From Xylanibacter ruminicola (lineage in GTDB: Bacteria > Bacteroidota > Bacteroidia > Bacteroidales > Bacteroidaceae), in assembly GCF_900107775.1 (NCBI RefSeq), contig NZ_FNRF01000002.1, forward strand, positions 251,129 to 315,128: a stretch of DNA of 64,000 bases, given 5' to 3'. Positions 27,527 through 36,434 of the stretch are shown here, in pieces (position 1 is the first letter of the stretch; each line of letters starts with the position of its first letter). The position numbers were made by a program, and so were the translations under genes. Below the pieces are notes generated by a model. That model did not search any database and was not told the DNA's origin. It worked only from the letters and a program-made list of their open reading frames with translations.

Positions 27527-28466
27527 GGCTTTACATATTGTTTTGGTGGCCGCAGCTGCTTTGATGATTAGCTGTAAGCCATCGGTGCCATCGGAGTATA
27601 TCCAGCCCGACGATATGGAGGATTTGATTTACGATTACCACGTAGCGCAAGGCATTGCCGCGCAGCAGGAGGGTAATCAGGATTACAACCGCCGTTTGAC
27701 TTTCGAGTTAGTGCTCAAGAAGCACGGGCTCACACAAGCCGAATTCGACTCGTCGTTGGTATATTATTATACACGTGCCGACCGATTCCAAGAGATTTAC
27801 AAGCATGTACAGGATCGCCTGAACGCCGAGGCTGAGAAATATGGTGCCGCTGTTAGCGATATGCAGATTACTGCTTCCTCGCTAAGTGGCGATACGGCTG
27901 ATATATGGAAAGGCGACCGCGCACTCCTGCTGTTCAACGACCGTCCGTATCATCTTTATCAGTTTACTCAGAAAGCCGACACCTCGTATCGTGCAGGCGA
28001 CAGCTTTATGCTGAGTATGAACACCACATGGCTTATGCAGCAAGGCAATCGTCAGGCCTCGGTGTATATGGCCATTACCTATGCCAACGATAGTACTGTT
28101 AAGCAGTTTTCTACCGTTGCGTCGAGCGGCATCACAACCCTGCGCATCCCTTATTGTAAGGAGCGTGTAAAGGAGATCAAGGGTTTTGTGATGTGTGGCA
28201 TGCGCCCCGCAACCGACGACACCAACAATCTTTGTCTGCTGTTTGTGAACAACATCCAGCTGTTCCGCTTCCATAACAAGCTTATCGATCAGCCCGTTGT
28301 GCCACAGCCGCAGCCCGACACCATCGCCGAACTGAAGCCCGATACGGCTCAGTACGATTCGCTACGCCGCCCAGGCCGCCATGTAGCCGGGCATCCGCTG
28401 ACTTTTGGCGAGCTTCAGAAGATGCGTAAGTTGGAACAAAATAAAGTAAAACCAGTATCTAAGTAA
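27516..28466 (+). CDS. DUF4296 lipoprotein
   Basis: A 316-residue lipoprotein with lipobox LMISC (Cys about residue 20), then the DUF4296-like segment PDDMEDLIYDYHVAQGIA...YYYTRADRFQEIYKHVQDRL (about 31-107). A beta-rich remainder ends in KLEQNKVKPVSK. The start is TTG at 27516, overlapping lspA by 11 bases; no in-frame ATG gives a complete signal. Members of this family sit next to lspA in Bacteroidota, but their role is unknown. Probably at the inner or outer membrane facing the periplasm. Confidence 0.8.
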   Translation: MKSKALHIVLVAAAALMISCKPSVPSEYIQPDDMEDLIYDYHVAQGIAAQQEGNQDYNRRLTFELVLKKHGLTQAEFDSSLVYYYTRADRFQEIYKHVQDRLNAEAEKYGAAVSDMQITASSLSGDTADIWKGDRALLLFNDRPYHLYQFTQKADTSYRAGDSFMLSMNTTWLMQQGNRQASVYMAITYANDSTVKQFSTVASSGITTLRIPYCKERVKEIKGFVMCGMRPATDDTNNLCLLFVNNIQLFRFHNKLIDQPVVPQPQPDTIAELKPDTAQYDSLRRPGRHVAGHPLTFGELQKMRKLEQNKVKPVSK

Positions 28467-28471
28467 TAATT

Positions 28472-29782
28472 ATGAATCTGAAATTCCGTTTGTCATTGAT
28501 GAACTTCCTGGAGTTCGCAGTTTGGGGAGCTTATCTTACATGTATGGGAAATTACCTCGGAGTGGCCGGACTGGGCGACAAGATTTCCTGGTTCTATGCT
28601 ATTCAGGGTATCGTAAGTATCTTTATGCCCACATTGATGGGTATCATAGCCGATAAGTATATTCAGCCACAGCGCTTGCTGGGCTTGTGCCACTTGGTAG
28701 CAGGCGGCTTTATGCTGGGCTGCTGGTGGTTAGGCTATCAGGCAGGCTTCGGCAATGAGTTGGCCGATAAGTCGCTGTTCATCACGCTTTACACCCTCAG
28801 TGTGGCATTCTTCATGCCCACCATCGCGCTGTCGAACACAGCCGCGTTCACCATTCTGAAGAACAACGGACTTGATACCGTCAAGGACTTCCCACCCATC
28901 CGTGTGCTGGGCACCGTGGGCTTCATCGTCACCATGTGGTTTGTTAACTGTGCCGTATGGCAGGATGGCAGCTTTACGATGACGCTGGCCGACAGCGCCT
29001 ATAAGTTCCAGTACACCTATATGCAGTTCTTTGTATCAGGCATCCTCAGCATTGTGCTCTGCTTCTATTGCTTCACATTGCCCGAGTGCAAGGTTGTGGT
29101 AAAGGAGAAGGTTTCGCTCATCGAGAGCCTTGGCCTCAATGCCTTCAAGCTGTTCAAGAACCGTAACATGGCTCTTTTCTTTATATTCTCAGCCCTGCTG
29201 GGTATGTGTCTTCAGGTAACCAATGGCTATGCCGGACCGTTCATTACCAGCTTCAAGGGTAGTGCCGATGCTGCTATTGCCAGCTCGTTTGCCGCCAACA
29301 ACGCCACCCTGCTCACCAGTATCTCGCAGATTAGCGAGGCCCTTTGCATCCTCATGATACCATTCTTCCTCAAGCGTTATGGCATCAAAATTGTGATGCT
29401 CATGTCGATGTTCGCCTGGGTGTTCCGTTTCGGATTCTTCGGTGTTGGTAACCCCGCCATGCCAGGTGTTATCATGTTCATCCTCTCTTGCATCGTTTAC
29501 GGTGTGGCCTTCGACTTCTTCAATGTGTCGGGTGGTATCTTCGTCGATCAGGAGTGCGAACCCAGCATCAAGGCTTCGGCTCAGGGTTTGTTCATGATGA
29601 TGACCAATGGTGTTGGCGCTACCGTAGGTACGCTGGCAGCCGGCGAGATAGTAAACCATTACTGTTATTGGGAGAATGGATTCCTGCAGGGCGAGTGGCC
29701 CACATGCTGGTTTATCTTTGCCGCATTTGCACTCGCTGTAGGTGTATCGTTCGCCCTTGTTTTCCATCCGGAAAAGAAATAA
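28472..29782 (+). CDS. MFS transporter, nucleoside:H+ symporter type
   Basis: Inner membrane secondary carrier of 436 residues with about 12 predicted membrane segments. The N-terminus (LSLMNFLEFAVWGAYLTCMGNYL) and the cytoplasmic loop GIIADKYIQPQR resemble NupG/XapB nucleoside permeases. It lies 5 bases after the DUF4296 gene and is probably co-transcribed. The substrate is inferred from family resemblance only. Confidence 0.83.
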   Translation: MNLKFRLSLMNFLEFAVWGAYLTCMGNYLGVAGLGDKISWFYAIQGIVSIFMPTLMGIIADKYIQPQRLLGLCHLVAGGFMLGCWWLGYQAGFGNELADKSLFITLYTLSVAFFMPTIALSNTAAFTILKNNGLDTVKDFPPIRVLGTVGFIVTMWFVNCAVWQDGSFTMTLADSAYKFQYTYMQFFVSGILSIVLCFYCFTLPECKVVVKEKVSLIESLGLNAFKLFKNRNMALFFIFSALLGMCLQVTNGYAGPFITSFKGSADAAIASSFAANNATLLTSISQISEALCILMIPFFLKRYGIKIVMLMSMFAWVFRFGFFGVGNPAMPGVIMFILSCIVYGVAFDFFNVSGGIFVDQECEPSIKASAQGLFMMMTNGVGATVGTLAAGEIVNHYCYWENGFLQGEWPTCWFIFAAFALAVGVSFALVFHPEKK

Positions 29783-29804
29783 CACAGATTACTTTAAATA
29801 GAAT

Positions 29805-30524
29805 ATGAAGGAAGCAAGATATTTTTTTGTGCCTGATGCCGAGAACCAGACCGAGCTGCCTACCGACGAGGCCATGCACGCCATGCGTGTGCTGCGCTTG
29901 AAGAGTGGCGACGAGCTGTTTCTGATGGATGGGGTAGGTAACTACTTCCGTGCACAGGTAACGGTTGCAGCTACCCATCACTGCTATTACGAGATCTTGG
30001 AGAAGCTGCCTCAGGAGCCCCAGTGGAAGGGCCATCTGCACTTAGGTATTGCGCCCACCAAGATGATGGACCGCATGGAGTGGATGATGGAGAAGGCCAC
30101 CGAGGTTGGTATCGACGAGGTTTCGTTCCTTAACTGTAAGTTCTCCGAGCGCCGACTGGTAAAGCTGGTGCGTCTGGATAAGATTGTAACCGCAGCCGTT
30201 AAGCAGAGTCACAAGGCCTGGAAGCCCCAGGTTAACGAGATGGTACACTTCAACCATTTCCTCGAGCAGCCCATTCAGGGCCGCAAGTACATTGCCCACT
30301 GCTACGAGGAGGTACCCCGTGTAGAACTGTTCGACGAGTTGCGCAAGCCATCCGAAAGCCATGATGTAACCGTGCTGGTAGGTCCCGAGGGCGATTTCTC
30401 GATCGACGAGGTGAAAGCAGCCGTAGCAGCCGGTTGGGTATCAGTAAGCTTAGGTTCAAGTCGCCTGCGCACCGAAACGGCCGGTTTAGCCGCCGTGATG
30501 ATGATGCAGTTGGCACAGAAATAA
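29805..30524 (+). CDS. rsmE: 16S rRNA m3U1498 methyltransferase
   Basis: SPOUT-class methyltransferase of 239 residues. The N-terminal PUA-like part (ARYFFVP...HAMRVLRLKSGDELFLMDG, about 3-48) and the C-terminal knot with LVGPEGDFSIDEV (about 186-198) and LGSSRLRTETAGLAAV are both present. Acts on the small ribosomal subunit. It is in the same rightward run, 22 bases after the MFS gene. Confidence 0.94.
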   Translation: MKEARYFFVPDAENQTELPTDEAMHAMRVLRLKSGDELFLMDGVGNYFRAQVTVAATHHCYYEILEKLPQEPQWKGHLHLGIAPTKMMDRMEWMMEKATEVGIDEVSFLNCKFSERRLVKLVRLDKIVTAAVKQSHKAWKPQVNEMVHFNHFLEQPIQGRKYIAHCYEEVPRVELFDELRKPSESHDVTVLVGPEGDFSIDEVKAAVAAGWVSVSLGSSRLRTETAGLAAVMMMQLAQK

Positions 30525-30562
30525 CAATTACATAGAACGATAAACCAAATAAACTATAAGAT

Positions 30563-31903
30563 ATGACTGACGAGAAGATTATGGCTACCATCAAGCCCGA
30601 TGGCGAATACTGGCAGCCCGAACTCGAGACTATGCCAAGAGAGCAGCTCCAGCAGTTGCAAGTTAAGAAACTAAAGGACACGATCAACGTATGTCTAAAG
30701 TCGCCTTTCTATAAGAAACGATTAGGCGATGCGGGTATCACGGCCGACTCAATCAACAGTCTGGACGATTTGCGTAAGATTCCTTTCACCACTAAGCAGG
30801 ACCTGCGCGATAACTACCCCTACGGACTCGTTGGCGGCAATCTCGACGATGCCGTACGTATTCACTCTACCAGTGGTACTACCGGTAATCCATGCGTGGT
30901 TGTTTACTCCGAGCACGACATCTGTTCGTGGGCAAACATGATTGCCCGCAACTTGTACATGGTAGGATGCCGTAAGAGCGACGTGTTCCAGAATTCATCG
31001 GGTTACGGTATGTTTACCGGCGGACTTGGATTCCAGTATGGCGCCGAGTGGTTGGGCGCCATGACTGTGCCTGCCGCAGCCGGAAACTCCAAGCGTCAGA
31101 TCAAATTCATTAAGGATTTCGGTACCACCTGCCTGCACGCCATCCCGTCTTACGCCATCCGTTTGGCCGAGGTGTTCAAGGAAGAGGGCGTTGATCCCTC
31201 AACTACCAAGCTGCGCACCCTTTGCATTGGTGCCGAGCCCCACACCGAGGAGCAGCGCCGCCGCATCGAGCGTATGCTGGGCGTAAAGGCCTACAACTCG
31301 TTTGGTATGACCGAGATGAACGGTCCCGGTGTAGCCTTCGAATGTAAGTATCAGGACGGTATGCACTTGTGGGAGGACAACTATATCGTTGAGATTGTTG
31401 ATCCCGATACACTCGAGCCTGTGCCCGACGGTGAGATGGGCGAGATGGTGCTCACCACACTCGACCGCACCATGATGCCTATCCTGCGTTACCGTACGCG
31501 CGACCTCACCCGCATCATCGCCGAGCCATGTAAGTGCGGACGTACCCACCGTCGTATCGACCGTATCAAGGGCCGTACCGACGATATGTTCATCATCAAG
31601 GGTGTGAACGTATTCCCCATGCAGGTCGAGAAGATTCTCGTGCAGTATCCTGGTTTGGGTAGCAACTATCTCATCACCCTCGAGACCATCGACGACAACG
31701 ATGTGATGACCGTTGAGGTTGAGCTCGACAGCCTTGAGACCGAGATCTATCCCGAGATGCAGAAGATGATGAAGGATATCCAGCGTGCACTCAAGGACGA
31801 GATTCTGCTCACCCCAGTAGTAAAACTTGTTAAGAAGGGCTCTTTGCCACAAAGCGAGGGCAAGGCCGTTCGTGTAATAGATAAAAGACCCAGTCGCGGA
31901 TGA
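30563..31903 (+). CDS. paaK: Phenylacetate-CoA ligase
   Basis: Adenylate-forming enzyme that activates phenylacetate (or another aryl acetate) with CoA and ATP. The 446-residue protein has YGLVGG followed by HSTSGTTGNPCVVVY (about 94-108, AMP-binding P-loop), YNSFGMTEMNGPG near 248-260, and the C-terminal RTDDMFIIKGVNVFPMQVE around 340-358. No phenylacetate oxidation genes are nearby. In anaerobes it can instead feed aryl acetates to indolepyruvate oxidoreductase, whose genes are at 54962-57194. Its stop overlaps the next gene by 4 bases. Confidence 0.92.
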   Translation: MTDEKIMATIKPDGEYWQPELETMPREQLQQLQVKKLKDTINVCLKSPFYKKRLGDAGITADSINSLDDLRKIPFTTKQDLRDNYPYGLVGGNLDDAVRIHSTSGTTGNPCVVVYSEHDICSWANMIARNLYMVGCRKSDVFQNSSGYGMFTGGLGFQYGAEWLGAMTVPAAAGNSKRQIKFIKDFGTTCLHAIPSYAIRLAEVFKEEGVDPSTTKLRTLCIGAEPHTEEQRRRIERMLGVKAYNSFGMTEMNGPGVAFECKYQDGMHLWEDNYIVEIVDPDTLEPVPDGEMGEMVLTTLDRTMMPILRYRTRDLTRIIAEPCKCGRTHRRIDRIKGRTDDMFIIKGVNVFPMQVEKILVQYPGLGSNYLITLETIDDNDVMTVEVELDSLETEIYPEMQKMMKDIQRALKDEILLTPVVKLVKKGSLPQSEGKAVRVIDKRPSRG

Positions 31904-32367
31904 AGAAATTCATGATGGCCCTTTTATTGGCCACAACACTTAATCAGGCATCAGCTCAGAGCGTCACCCTACGTGATGTGTTCAGGCAAATGCCTGACTC
32001 ATTGATGCCTTATCTCTCCAAGAATAATCGTTTGGATTTTATCGATTTCCTGGATTCAGGGATGAAGGCCGAAGTAAAGAATCAGTTAGGCGGAACCAGC
32101 CAGATGATTGCGCTGGGCGATGATAGTCTCACTATCCGCATGAACCCGTCGTTGCGAACCGATATGTTGCTGATGGACAGCACCGTAGTGATGATCGAGA
32201 CGTTTACCGTCGATTCCATCTACGGACAGAGTAGGGTGCACTACTTTACCACCGCCTGGCAACCCATCGCAGCACCACAGTTTACCGAAGCACAAAGCAA
32301 AAGAATTAAGCGTTTTGAAATGCAAAATATCCTGAAGCGGGATGATGAATTGCTAAACAAACGTTAA
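31900..32367 (+). CDS. DUF3256 family secreted protein
   Basis: A 155-residue protein with a signal peptide (about 19 residues, ending SAQS) and a family-typical start to the mature part (TLRDVFRQMPDSLMPYLSKNNRLDFIDF). No catalytic motif. It is coupled to paaK by a 4-base ATGA overlap and is the last gene of the run. Members are restricted to Bacteroidota and have no known function. Confidence 0.82.
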   Translation: MKKFMMALLLATTLNQASAQSVTLRDVFRQMPDSLMPYLSKNNRLDFIDFLDSGMKAEVKNQLGGTSQMIALGDDSLTIRMNPSLRTDMLLMDSTVVMIETFTVDSIYGQSRVHYFTTAWQPIAAPQFTEAQSKRIKRFEMQNILKRDDELLNKR

Positions 32368-32416
32368 ATTAATGTAGTTTATGGCTTCTGATTTTCCACT
32401 TTCAGAAGAAATGAAT

Positions 32417-32592
32417 TACCTTTGCACATGTGTTTTTCATGGTATTAGATTATTAAGGTTAATTAGAAATGGATTTATCGTGAGGTAAGTGATATTTCGG
32501 CCTCCATAAAGTAATGTTTGAATAAATTGTTTTTTTAGAACATTAGTTTATGGTTAAAAAAAGAGGAACCTGAGAAGGTTCCTCTTTTGTTT
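32417..32592 (+). ncRNA. Candidate small RNA between the DUF3256 gene and its terminator
   Basis: A -7 box TACCTTTG at 32417-32424 lies 50 bases after the DUF3256 stop, with TTTTCC but no clear TTTG at the -33 position. A transcript from about 32431 would run about 160 bases to the terminator at 32562-32592. No ORF longer than a few codons is seen; ATGGTTAAA at 32550 opens only 7 codons. The segment TTTATGGTT is shared with the candidate at 51033-51115. Confidence 0.35.
32562..32592. terminator. Bidirectional terminator between DUF3256 and proS
   Basis: Perfect 9-bp stem AGAGGAACC/GGTTCCTCT with T4GT6 on the right and A7 on the left, serving the rightward run and the leftward proS. Confidence 0.88.
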
Positions 32593-32616
32593 TTTGCATT
32601 TTTGCATTTTTACATT

Positions 32617-34098
32617 TTAATAACTGCGAGCGATGATAACGCGAGCTTTCGCTGGCTTACCAGTTACCATATCCACACCAGGTGTCTGCTCTACGCCGAA
32701 AGGCACGCAGCGGATAGTGGCCTGAGTCTCCTCCTTAATCTTAGCCTCGGTCTCGGCAGTACCGTCCCAGTGGCACAGGAAGAATCCACCGTCTTTCACC
32801 TTCTCCTTGAACTCCTCGTAGTTCTCGCACTCGTAGATGCGGGCATCACGATAAGCCTTAGCCTTCTCAAAGATATTCTTCTGGATATCCTCAAGCAGCT
32901 GCTCTACATACTCGGTGATACCATCGATCGAGCGAGTCTCCTTCTCCAGCGTATCGCGGCGCATTACCTCGATAGTGCCGTTCTCCAAGTCGCGAGCACC
33001 CAGAACCAGACGTACGGGAACACCCTTCAGCTCGTAATCAGCAAACTTAAAGCCAGGACGCTTGTTGTCGGCATCGTCAAACTTCACGGTGATACCCTTA
33101 GCGCGCAGAGCCTCGATGATAGGTGTCACCTCCTTGTTAACCTGCTCCATCTGCTCGGGCTTGGTAGCGATAGGAATAATTACCACCTGGATAGGAGCCA
33201 GACGTGGAGGCAGAACCAGTCCGTTATCATCACTGTGAGTCATAATCAGCGCACCAATCAGTCGGGTAGAAACACCCCACGATGTAGCCCATACATACTC
33301 AGGCTTGTTCTCCTTATTCAGATAGGTTACCTCGAATGCCTTGGCAAAGTTCTGACCCAGGAAGTGGCTGGTACCGCTCTGCAGCGCCTTACCGTCCTGC
33401 ATCATAGCCTCGATGGTGTAAGTATCCAGCGCACCGGCAAAACGCTCAGTCTCACTCTTCACACCCTGTACCACAGGCACAGCCATCCACTCTTCAGCAA
33501 ACTTGGCATATACCTTCAGCATCTTCTGTGCTTCCTCCTCGGCCTCCTCGCGTGTAGCGTGGGCTGTGTGGCCCTCCTGCCAAAGGAACTCGCTGGTGCG
33601 CAGGAATGGGCGGGTACGCATCTCCCAACGCATTACGTTACACCACTGGTTGCACATCAGTGGCAGATCGCGCCATGAGTGAATCCAGTTCTTATATGTA
33701 TTCCAGATAATAGTCTCCGATGTAGGACGTACAATCAGTTCCTCCTCGAGCTTAGCTGTTGGGTCAACCTCAACACCGCTCTTATCCTCCTTAGCGCGCA
33801 GGCGGTAGTGTGTCACCACAGCACACTCCTTAGCAAAACCCTCAACGTGCTCGGCCTCCTTCGAGAGGAACGACTTTGGGATGAGCAGTGGGAAGTATGC
33901 GTTCTGAGCACCAGTTTCCTTAAACATCTTGTCGAGCTGCTGCTGCATCTTCTCCCAGATGGCATAACCGTAAGGTTTAATCACCATACAGCCACGTACA
34001 GCGCTCTGCTCTGCCAAATCAGCCTTAACTACCAGGTCGTTAAACCACTGGCTGTAGTTGTCGGCTCTTTTCGTTAATTCTTTTAATTCTTTTGCCAT
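32617..34098 (-). CDS. proS: Prolyl-tRNA synthetase (short, archaeal/eukaryote-like type)
   Basis: Class II synthetase of 493 residues. Motif 2 region [31 protein letters not shown] lies at about 147-177. It has no inserted editing domain and carries a C-terminal Zn-type extension ending [10 protein letters not shown], so it is the short eukaryote/archaea-like form rather than the long E. coli type. A full consensus promoter lies at 34129-34159. The antisense strand holds a 363-codon open frame that I judge to be a shadow. Confidence 0.96.
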   Translation of the reverse strand: MAKELKELTKRADNYSQWFNDLVVKADLAEQSAVRGCMVIKPYGYAIWEKMQQQLDKMFKETGAQNAYFPLLIPKSFLSKEAEHVEGFAKECAVVTHYRLRAKEDKSGVEVDPTAKLEEELIVRPTSETIIWNTYKNWIHSWRDLPLMCNQWCNVMRWEMRTRPFLRTSEFLWQEGHTAHATREEAEEEAQKMLKVYAKFAEEWMAVPVVQGVKSETERFAGALDTYTIEAMMQDGKALQSGTSHFLGQNFAKAFEVTYLNKENKPEYVWATSWGVSTRLIGALIMTHSDDNGLVLPPRLAPIQVVIIPIATKPEQMEQVNKEVTPIIEALRAKGITVKFDDADNKRPGFKFADYELKGVPVRLVLGARDLENGTIEVMRRDTLEKETRSIDGITEYVEQLLEDIQKNIFEKAKAYRDARIYECENYEEFKEKVKDGGFFLCHWDGTAETEAKIKEETQATIRCVPFGVEQTPGVDMVTGKPAKARVIIARSY

Positions 34099-34128
34099 AT
34101 TTTTCTTCTATGATTTCTATTTTGCCTG

Positions 34129-34159
34129 CAAAGGTACTGAAAATCGAGCGAAATACAAA
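34129..34159 (-). promoter_or_regulatory. Promoter of proS
   Basis: Minus strand TTTG (34159-34156), 19 bases, TACCTTTG (34136-34129); the proS ATG is at 34098. Confidence 0.8.
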
Positions 34160-34177
34160 ATAAAATAGCTTTTATTT

Positions 34178-34675
34178 TTATATTTTATCCCATACTATCG
34201 TTGTAACATTCATGGTAAACATGTAGCGATAGGTGCCCGATCGTGCCCCGAACGATGCCGCATCCATACCATTGGCCACCGGGTCGTAAGGCCGTCCACA
34301 GTCCTTGATGGTCATCTGGAAACCTTCGTCCAACTCTTTAAGCGAGATGTCCAGATATTTTAGCTCACTGCTTCTGCGCTCCTTTGCATTATTAAACAGC
34401 GCCTTGATGGTAGCATATATCTTTTTACTCACCTCGTCGGTCATCTCGCAAGTGTCGGCAAACAGCTTCATTATTCTTTTCATCTCGTCAAGATTCTGTC
34501 GCTCATAATCTATCGAGCACTCAAACTTAATACTCTGTAGCATCTTGTCAACCAGCGAAAACATGGTGTAGAACGGATGCTTGCGGTGCTCCCAATAGCC
34601 GTAAGCCAGACTCGCCAGTGTCAGCCGGTAAGTCTTGTCTATCAAATAGCTGTTACGAAATTTACTAATATTCAT
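34178..34675 (-). CDS. Unknown protein, 165 residues
   Basis: No family recognised. It is soluble and charged, with no signal peptide. The middle is rich in helix-forming residues (LVDKMLQSIKFECSIDYERQNLDEMKRIMKLFADTCEMTDEVSKKIYATIKAL). The last 25 residues are aromatic and beta-prone (RSGTYRYMFTMNVTTIVWDKI). A promoter with TTG-N20-TATCTTTG at 34749-34719 supports expression. It borders the repeat-rich gap and looks like an accessory gene. Confidence 0.62.
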   Translation of the reverse strand: MNISKFRNSYLIDKTYRLTLASLAYGYWEHRKHPFYTMFSLVDKMLQSIKFECSIDYERQNLDEMKRIMKLFADTCEMTDEVSKKIYATIKALFNNAKERRSSELKYLDISLKELDEGFQMTIKDCGRPYDPVANGMDAASFGARSGTYRYMFTMNVTTIVWDKI

Positions 34676-34718
34676 GTTATTGTCTTAGATTTGTTAGAAT
34701 GTTTTAGATTATCTTGGG

Positions 34719-34749
34719 CAAAGATAAAAATAATTATTAATATCTACAA
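34719..34749 (-). promoter_or_regulatory. Promoter of the unknown gene at 34178-34675
   Basis: Minus strand TTG (34749-34747), 20 bases, TATCTTTG (34726-34719); ATG at 34675. Confidence 0.65.
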
Positions 34750-34774
34750 GAAAAAAATCTTTTCTTTAATTCAT

Positions 34775-35040
34775 TTGCAAAGTACCTAAAGAAATATTGC
34801 AGCCTAAGTACTTTGCAATTGAAAACTAGTTGGATTTCAAAACGCCATAGAGATAGGCTTTATAGTTTGTTCAGACGTCACGAACAAGTTGTTCAGATAA
34901 TCCCTATAGGGGTATGGAGATTATCTGAACAACTTACTAAGATTATCCGAATGTGTGAAAGAGACTATCCGGAACGATATAAACTTACCCTTTTACTAAA
35001 GGCGTTACACCCTTATACTAAAGGTTGTTTAGTGTTAGGG
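34775..35040. repeat. Nested inverted and direct repeats in a 530-base gene-free stretch
   Basis: The gap 34676-35206 has no convincing gene. It holds an 11-bp inverted repeat TTGCAAAGTAC/GTACTTTGCAA (34775-34785 and 34808-34818). A perfect 17-bp inverted repeat with arms at 34886-34902 and 34919-34935 (AAGTTGTTCAGATAATC) has a 16-base loop. Degenerate copies of GATTATCYGAA lie at 34941 and near 34971, and ACCCTTWTACTAAAGG is directly repeated at 34987-35002 and 35009-35024. An 87-codon open frame across it (34813-35076) is made of these repeats and is not called as a gene. It may be a miniature repeat element or decayed insertion. Confidence 0.75.
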
Positions 35041-35153
35041 TATTTGATGTGTAAAGTAAACCCATCTAATATTTAATTCTTCGCAAATTATAGATTTCGG
35101 GTGTAAAATTAAGATTTTCTTCGGAAAAATGCAAGTTAGAAGATACTTTTTTG

Positions 35154-35161
35154 TATCTTTG
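35154..35161 (+). promoter_or_regulatory. -7 box of the Ntn amidase gene
   Basis: TATCTTTG followed by CAGC, 45 bases before the ATG at 35207. The -33 element is weak. Confidence 0.55.
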
Positions 35162-35206
35162 CAGCATCAAACATAAATTTAGAACACTAATTAAAATTAT
35201 AAACTG

Positions 35207-36262
35207 ATGAAGAAAGCATTAAAAATCGCGCTGTTTAGCGTATTGGGATTGGTGGTATTATTGGGAATTGCCGTGTGGATGGAGTTTGGACAGTTGGTTA
35301 AAGGCGCAAACTCGTGTGTAAAACTGGACGACGGATTGTACTATATGGAGTACAAGGGCGACGACGGGTTTGACGGACTGATGGCCAAGGGGGGCATAGC
35401 TAAAGCCGACGAGCTGGCCGGATATGCCATCGAATTCCTGTCGAAGGGGCATTACAAGCCCGTAATCAGTACATCGAAGCAGGCATACGGATGCTCGGCA
35501 CTGACCGTAAACACTCCTGAAGGCGACATTCTGATGGGGCGCAACTTTGATTTCACGTCGGCCATTGGCGTGATATTGCATTGTATTCCCGACAAAGGCT
35601 ACGAAACAATCACCACCTTTAACGTGGAATTCTATAACTTTGGCGAGAATTACAAACCTGAGGGATTTCAGAATCAGTATATGGCGCTTACAGGATTGTT
35701 TGTGGCGCTGGACGGTATTAACGAGAAGGGACTGGCCATTGCCGACCTGATGGCTGGCGACACTGTGCAGACGCACCAGAACACCAGCAAACCCGACCTG
35801 ACCACAACGGCTGCCATACCTTATATGCTGAAAAACGCCGCTACCGTTGACGAGGCACTGAAACTGCTGGAGGGGATAGATATGCACTCGGACATAGGTT
35901 CGGCTCACCATTACGCGATGGCCGATGCAACGGGCAAAAGGGTAGTAGTGGAATATGTTGACAATAAAATGGTGGTGGTGGAATCGCATGCTGTGGCTAA
36001 CCACTATCTGTGCGAGCAGAAGCTGAATGCGGGTTTGGAGCCTGGCGATAAGCGTTACGACATGCTATGCGAGCGATATGCCGAAAACAACGGTGTGATG
36101 AACATGGAACAGCTTACTAACGCGATTGCATCGGTATCGCAACCACAGAGCGAAGGATTCCTGGGCACAGCGTGGACCATGGTGATGAACCTGAAACACC
36201 CATCGGTTACCTATTATTCGCACCGCCACTTTAACAAGCCATTCTGCTTCAGTCTGAAATAG
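35207..36262 (+). CDS. Linear-amide C-N hydrolase (choloylglycine hydrolase/Ntn family), membrane-anchored
   Basis: Ntn-type amidase of 351 residues. Residues 6-24 form a hydrophobic N-terminal anchor or signal. The family motif YGCSALTVNTPEGDILMGRNFDF (94-116) places the predicted nucleophile at Cys96 and the conserved Arg at 112. In this family Cys becomes N-terminal after processing; here it would have to be freed by removing 95 residues. Substrates in the family include bile salts, acylated amino acids and penicillins, and none can be chosen from sequence. Its end overlaps the convergent YolD-like gene by 14 bases. Confidence 0.85.
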   Translation: MKKALKIALFSVLGLVVLLGIAVWMEFGQLVKGANSCVKLDDGLYYMEYKGDDGFDGLMAKGGIAKADELAGYAIEFLSKGHYKPVISTSKQAYGCSALTVNTPEGDILMGRNFDFTSAIGVILHCIPDKGYETITTFNVEFYNFGENYKPEGFQNQYMALTGLFVALDGINEKGLAIADLMAGDTVQTHQNTSKPDLTTTAAIPYMLKNAATVDEALKLLEGIDMHSDIGSAHHYAMADATGKRVVVEYVDNKMVVVESHAVANHYLCEQKLNAGLEPGDKRYDMLCERYAENNGVMNMEQLTNAIASVSQPQSEGFLGTAWTMVMNLKHPSVTYYSHRHFNKPFCFSLK

Positions 36263-36434
36263 GCTGCTGAGTAAACAGCTTCTCGTTTTCTTCGGCCGAC
36301 TGTTTGATGGACTCTTCGTAACCGGTGAGGGCTGCGAAGGGGGCAAACTGGGCGGCGCGGCTCCACATCGACATCTGGGGATGACGCTTTGACACGTGAT
36401 GTGGCAGGTGGATGATATCGTCGTAGTTACTCAT
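36249..36434 (-). CDS. YolD-like small protein
   Basis: A 61-residue protein with the core MWSRAAQFAPFAALTGYEES (23-42), resembling YolD-like proteins that accompany UvrX/UmuC-type polymerases in Firmicutes. Its ATG overlaps the stop of the upstream polymerase gene by 4 bases, so the two are co-translated. The short length and overlap with the convergent amidase could make it look spurious, but motif and coupling support a real gene. It is inferred to assist or regulate the polymerase. Confidence 0.8.
   Translation of the reverse strand: MSNYDDIIHLPHHVSKRHPQMSMWSRAAQFAPFAALTGYEESIKQSAEENEKLFTQQPISD

Noticed and set aside
32550..32573. Seven-codon frame ATGGTTAAA... before the terminator
   Set aside because: Too short to call as a gene; noted only because a similar start occurs in the candidate RNA at 51108.
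32587..33678. 363-codon open frame antisense to proS
   Set aside because: Lies wholly opposite a conserved synthetase gene; the Leu/His-rich translation is what the reverse of a high-quality coding frame gives.
34813..35076. 87-codon open frame in the repeat-rich gap
   Set aside because: It is built across the inverted and direct repeats, has no recognisable domain or promoter, and its composition follows the repeats.
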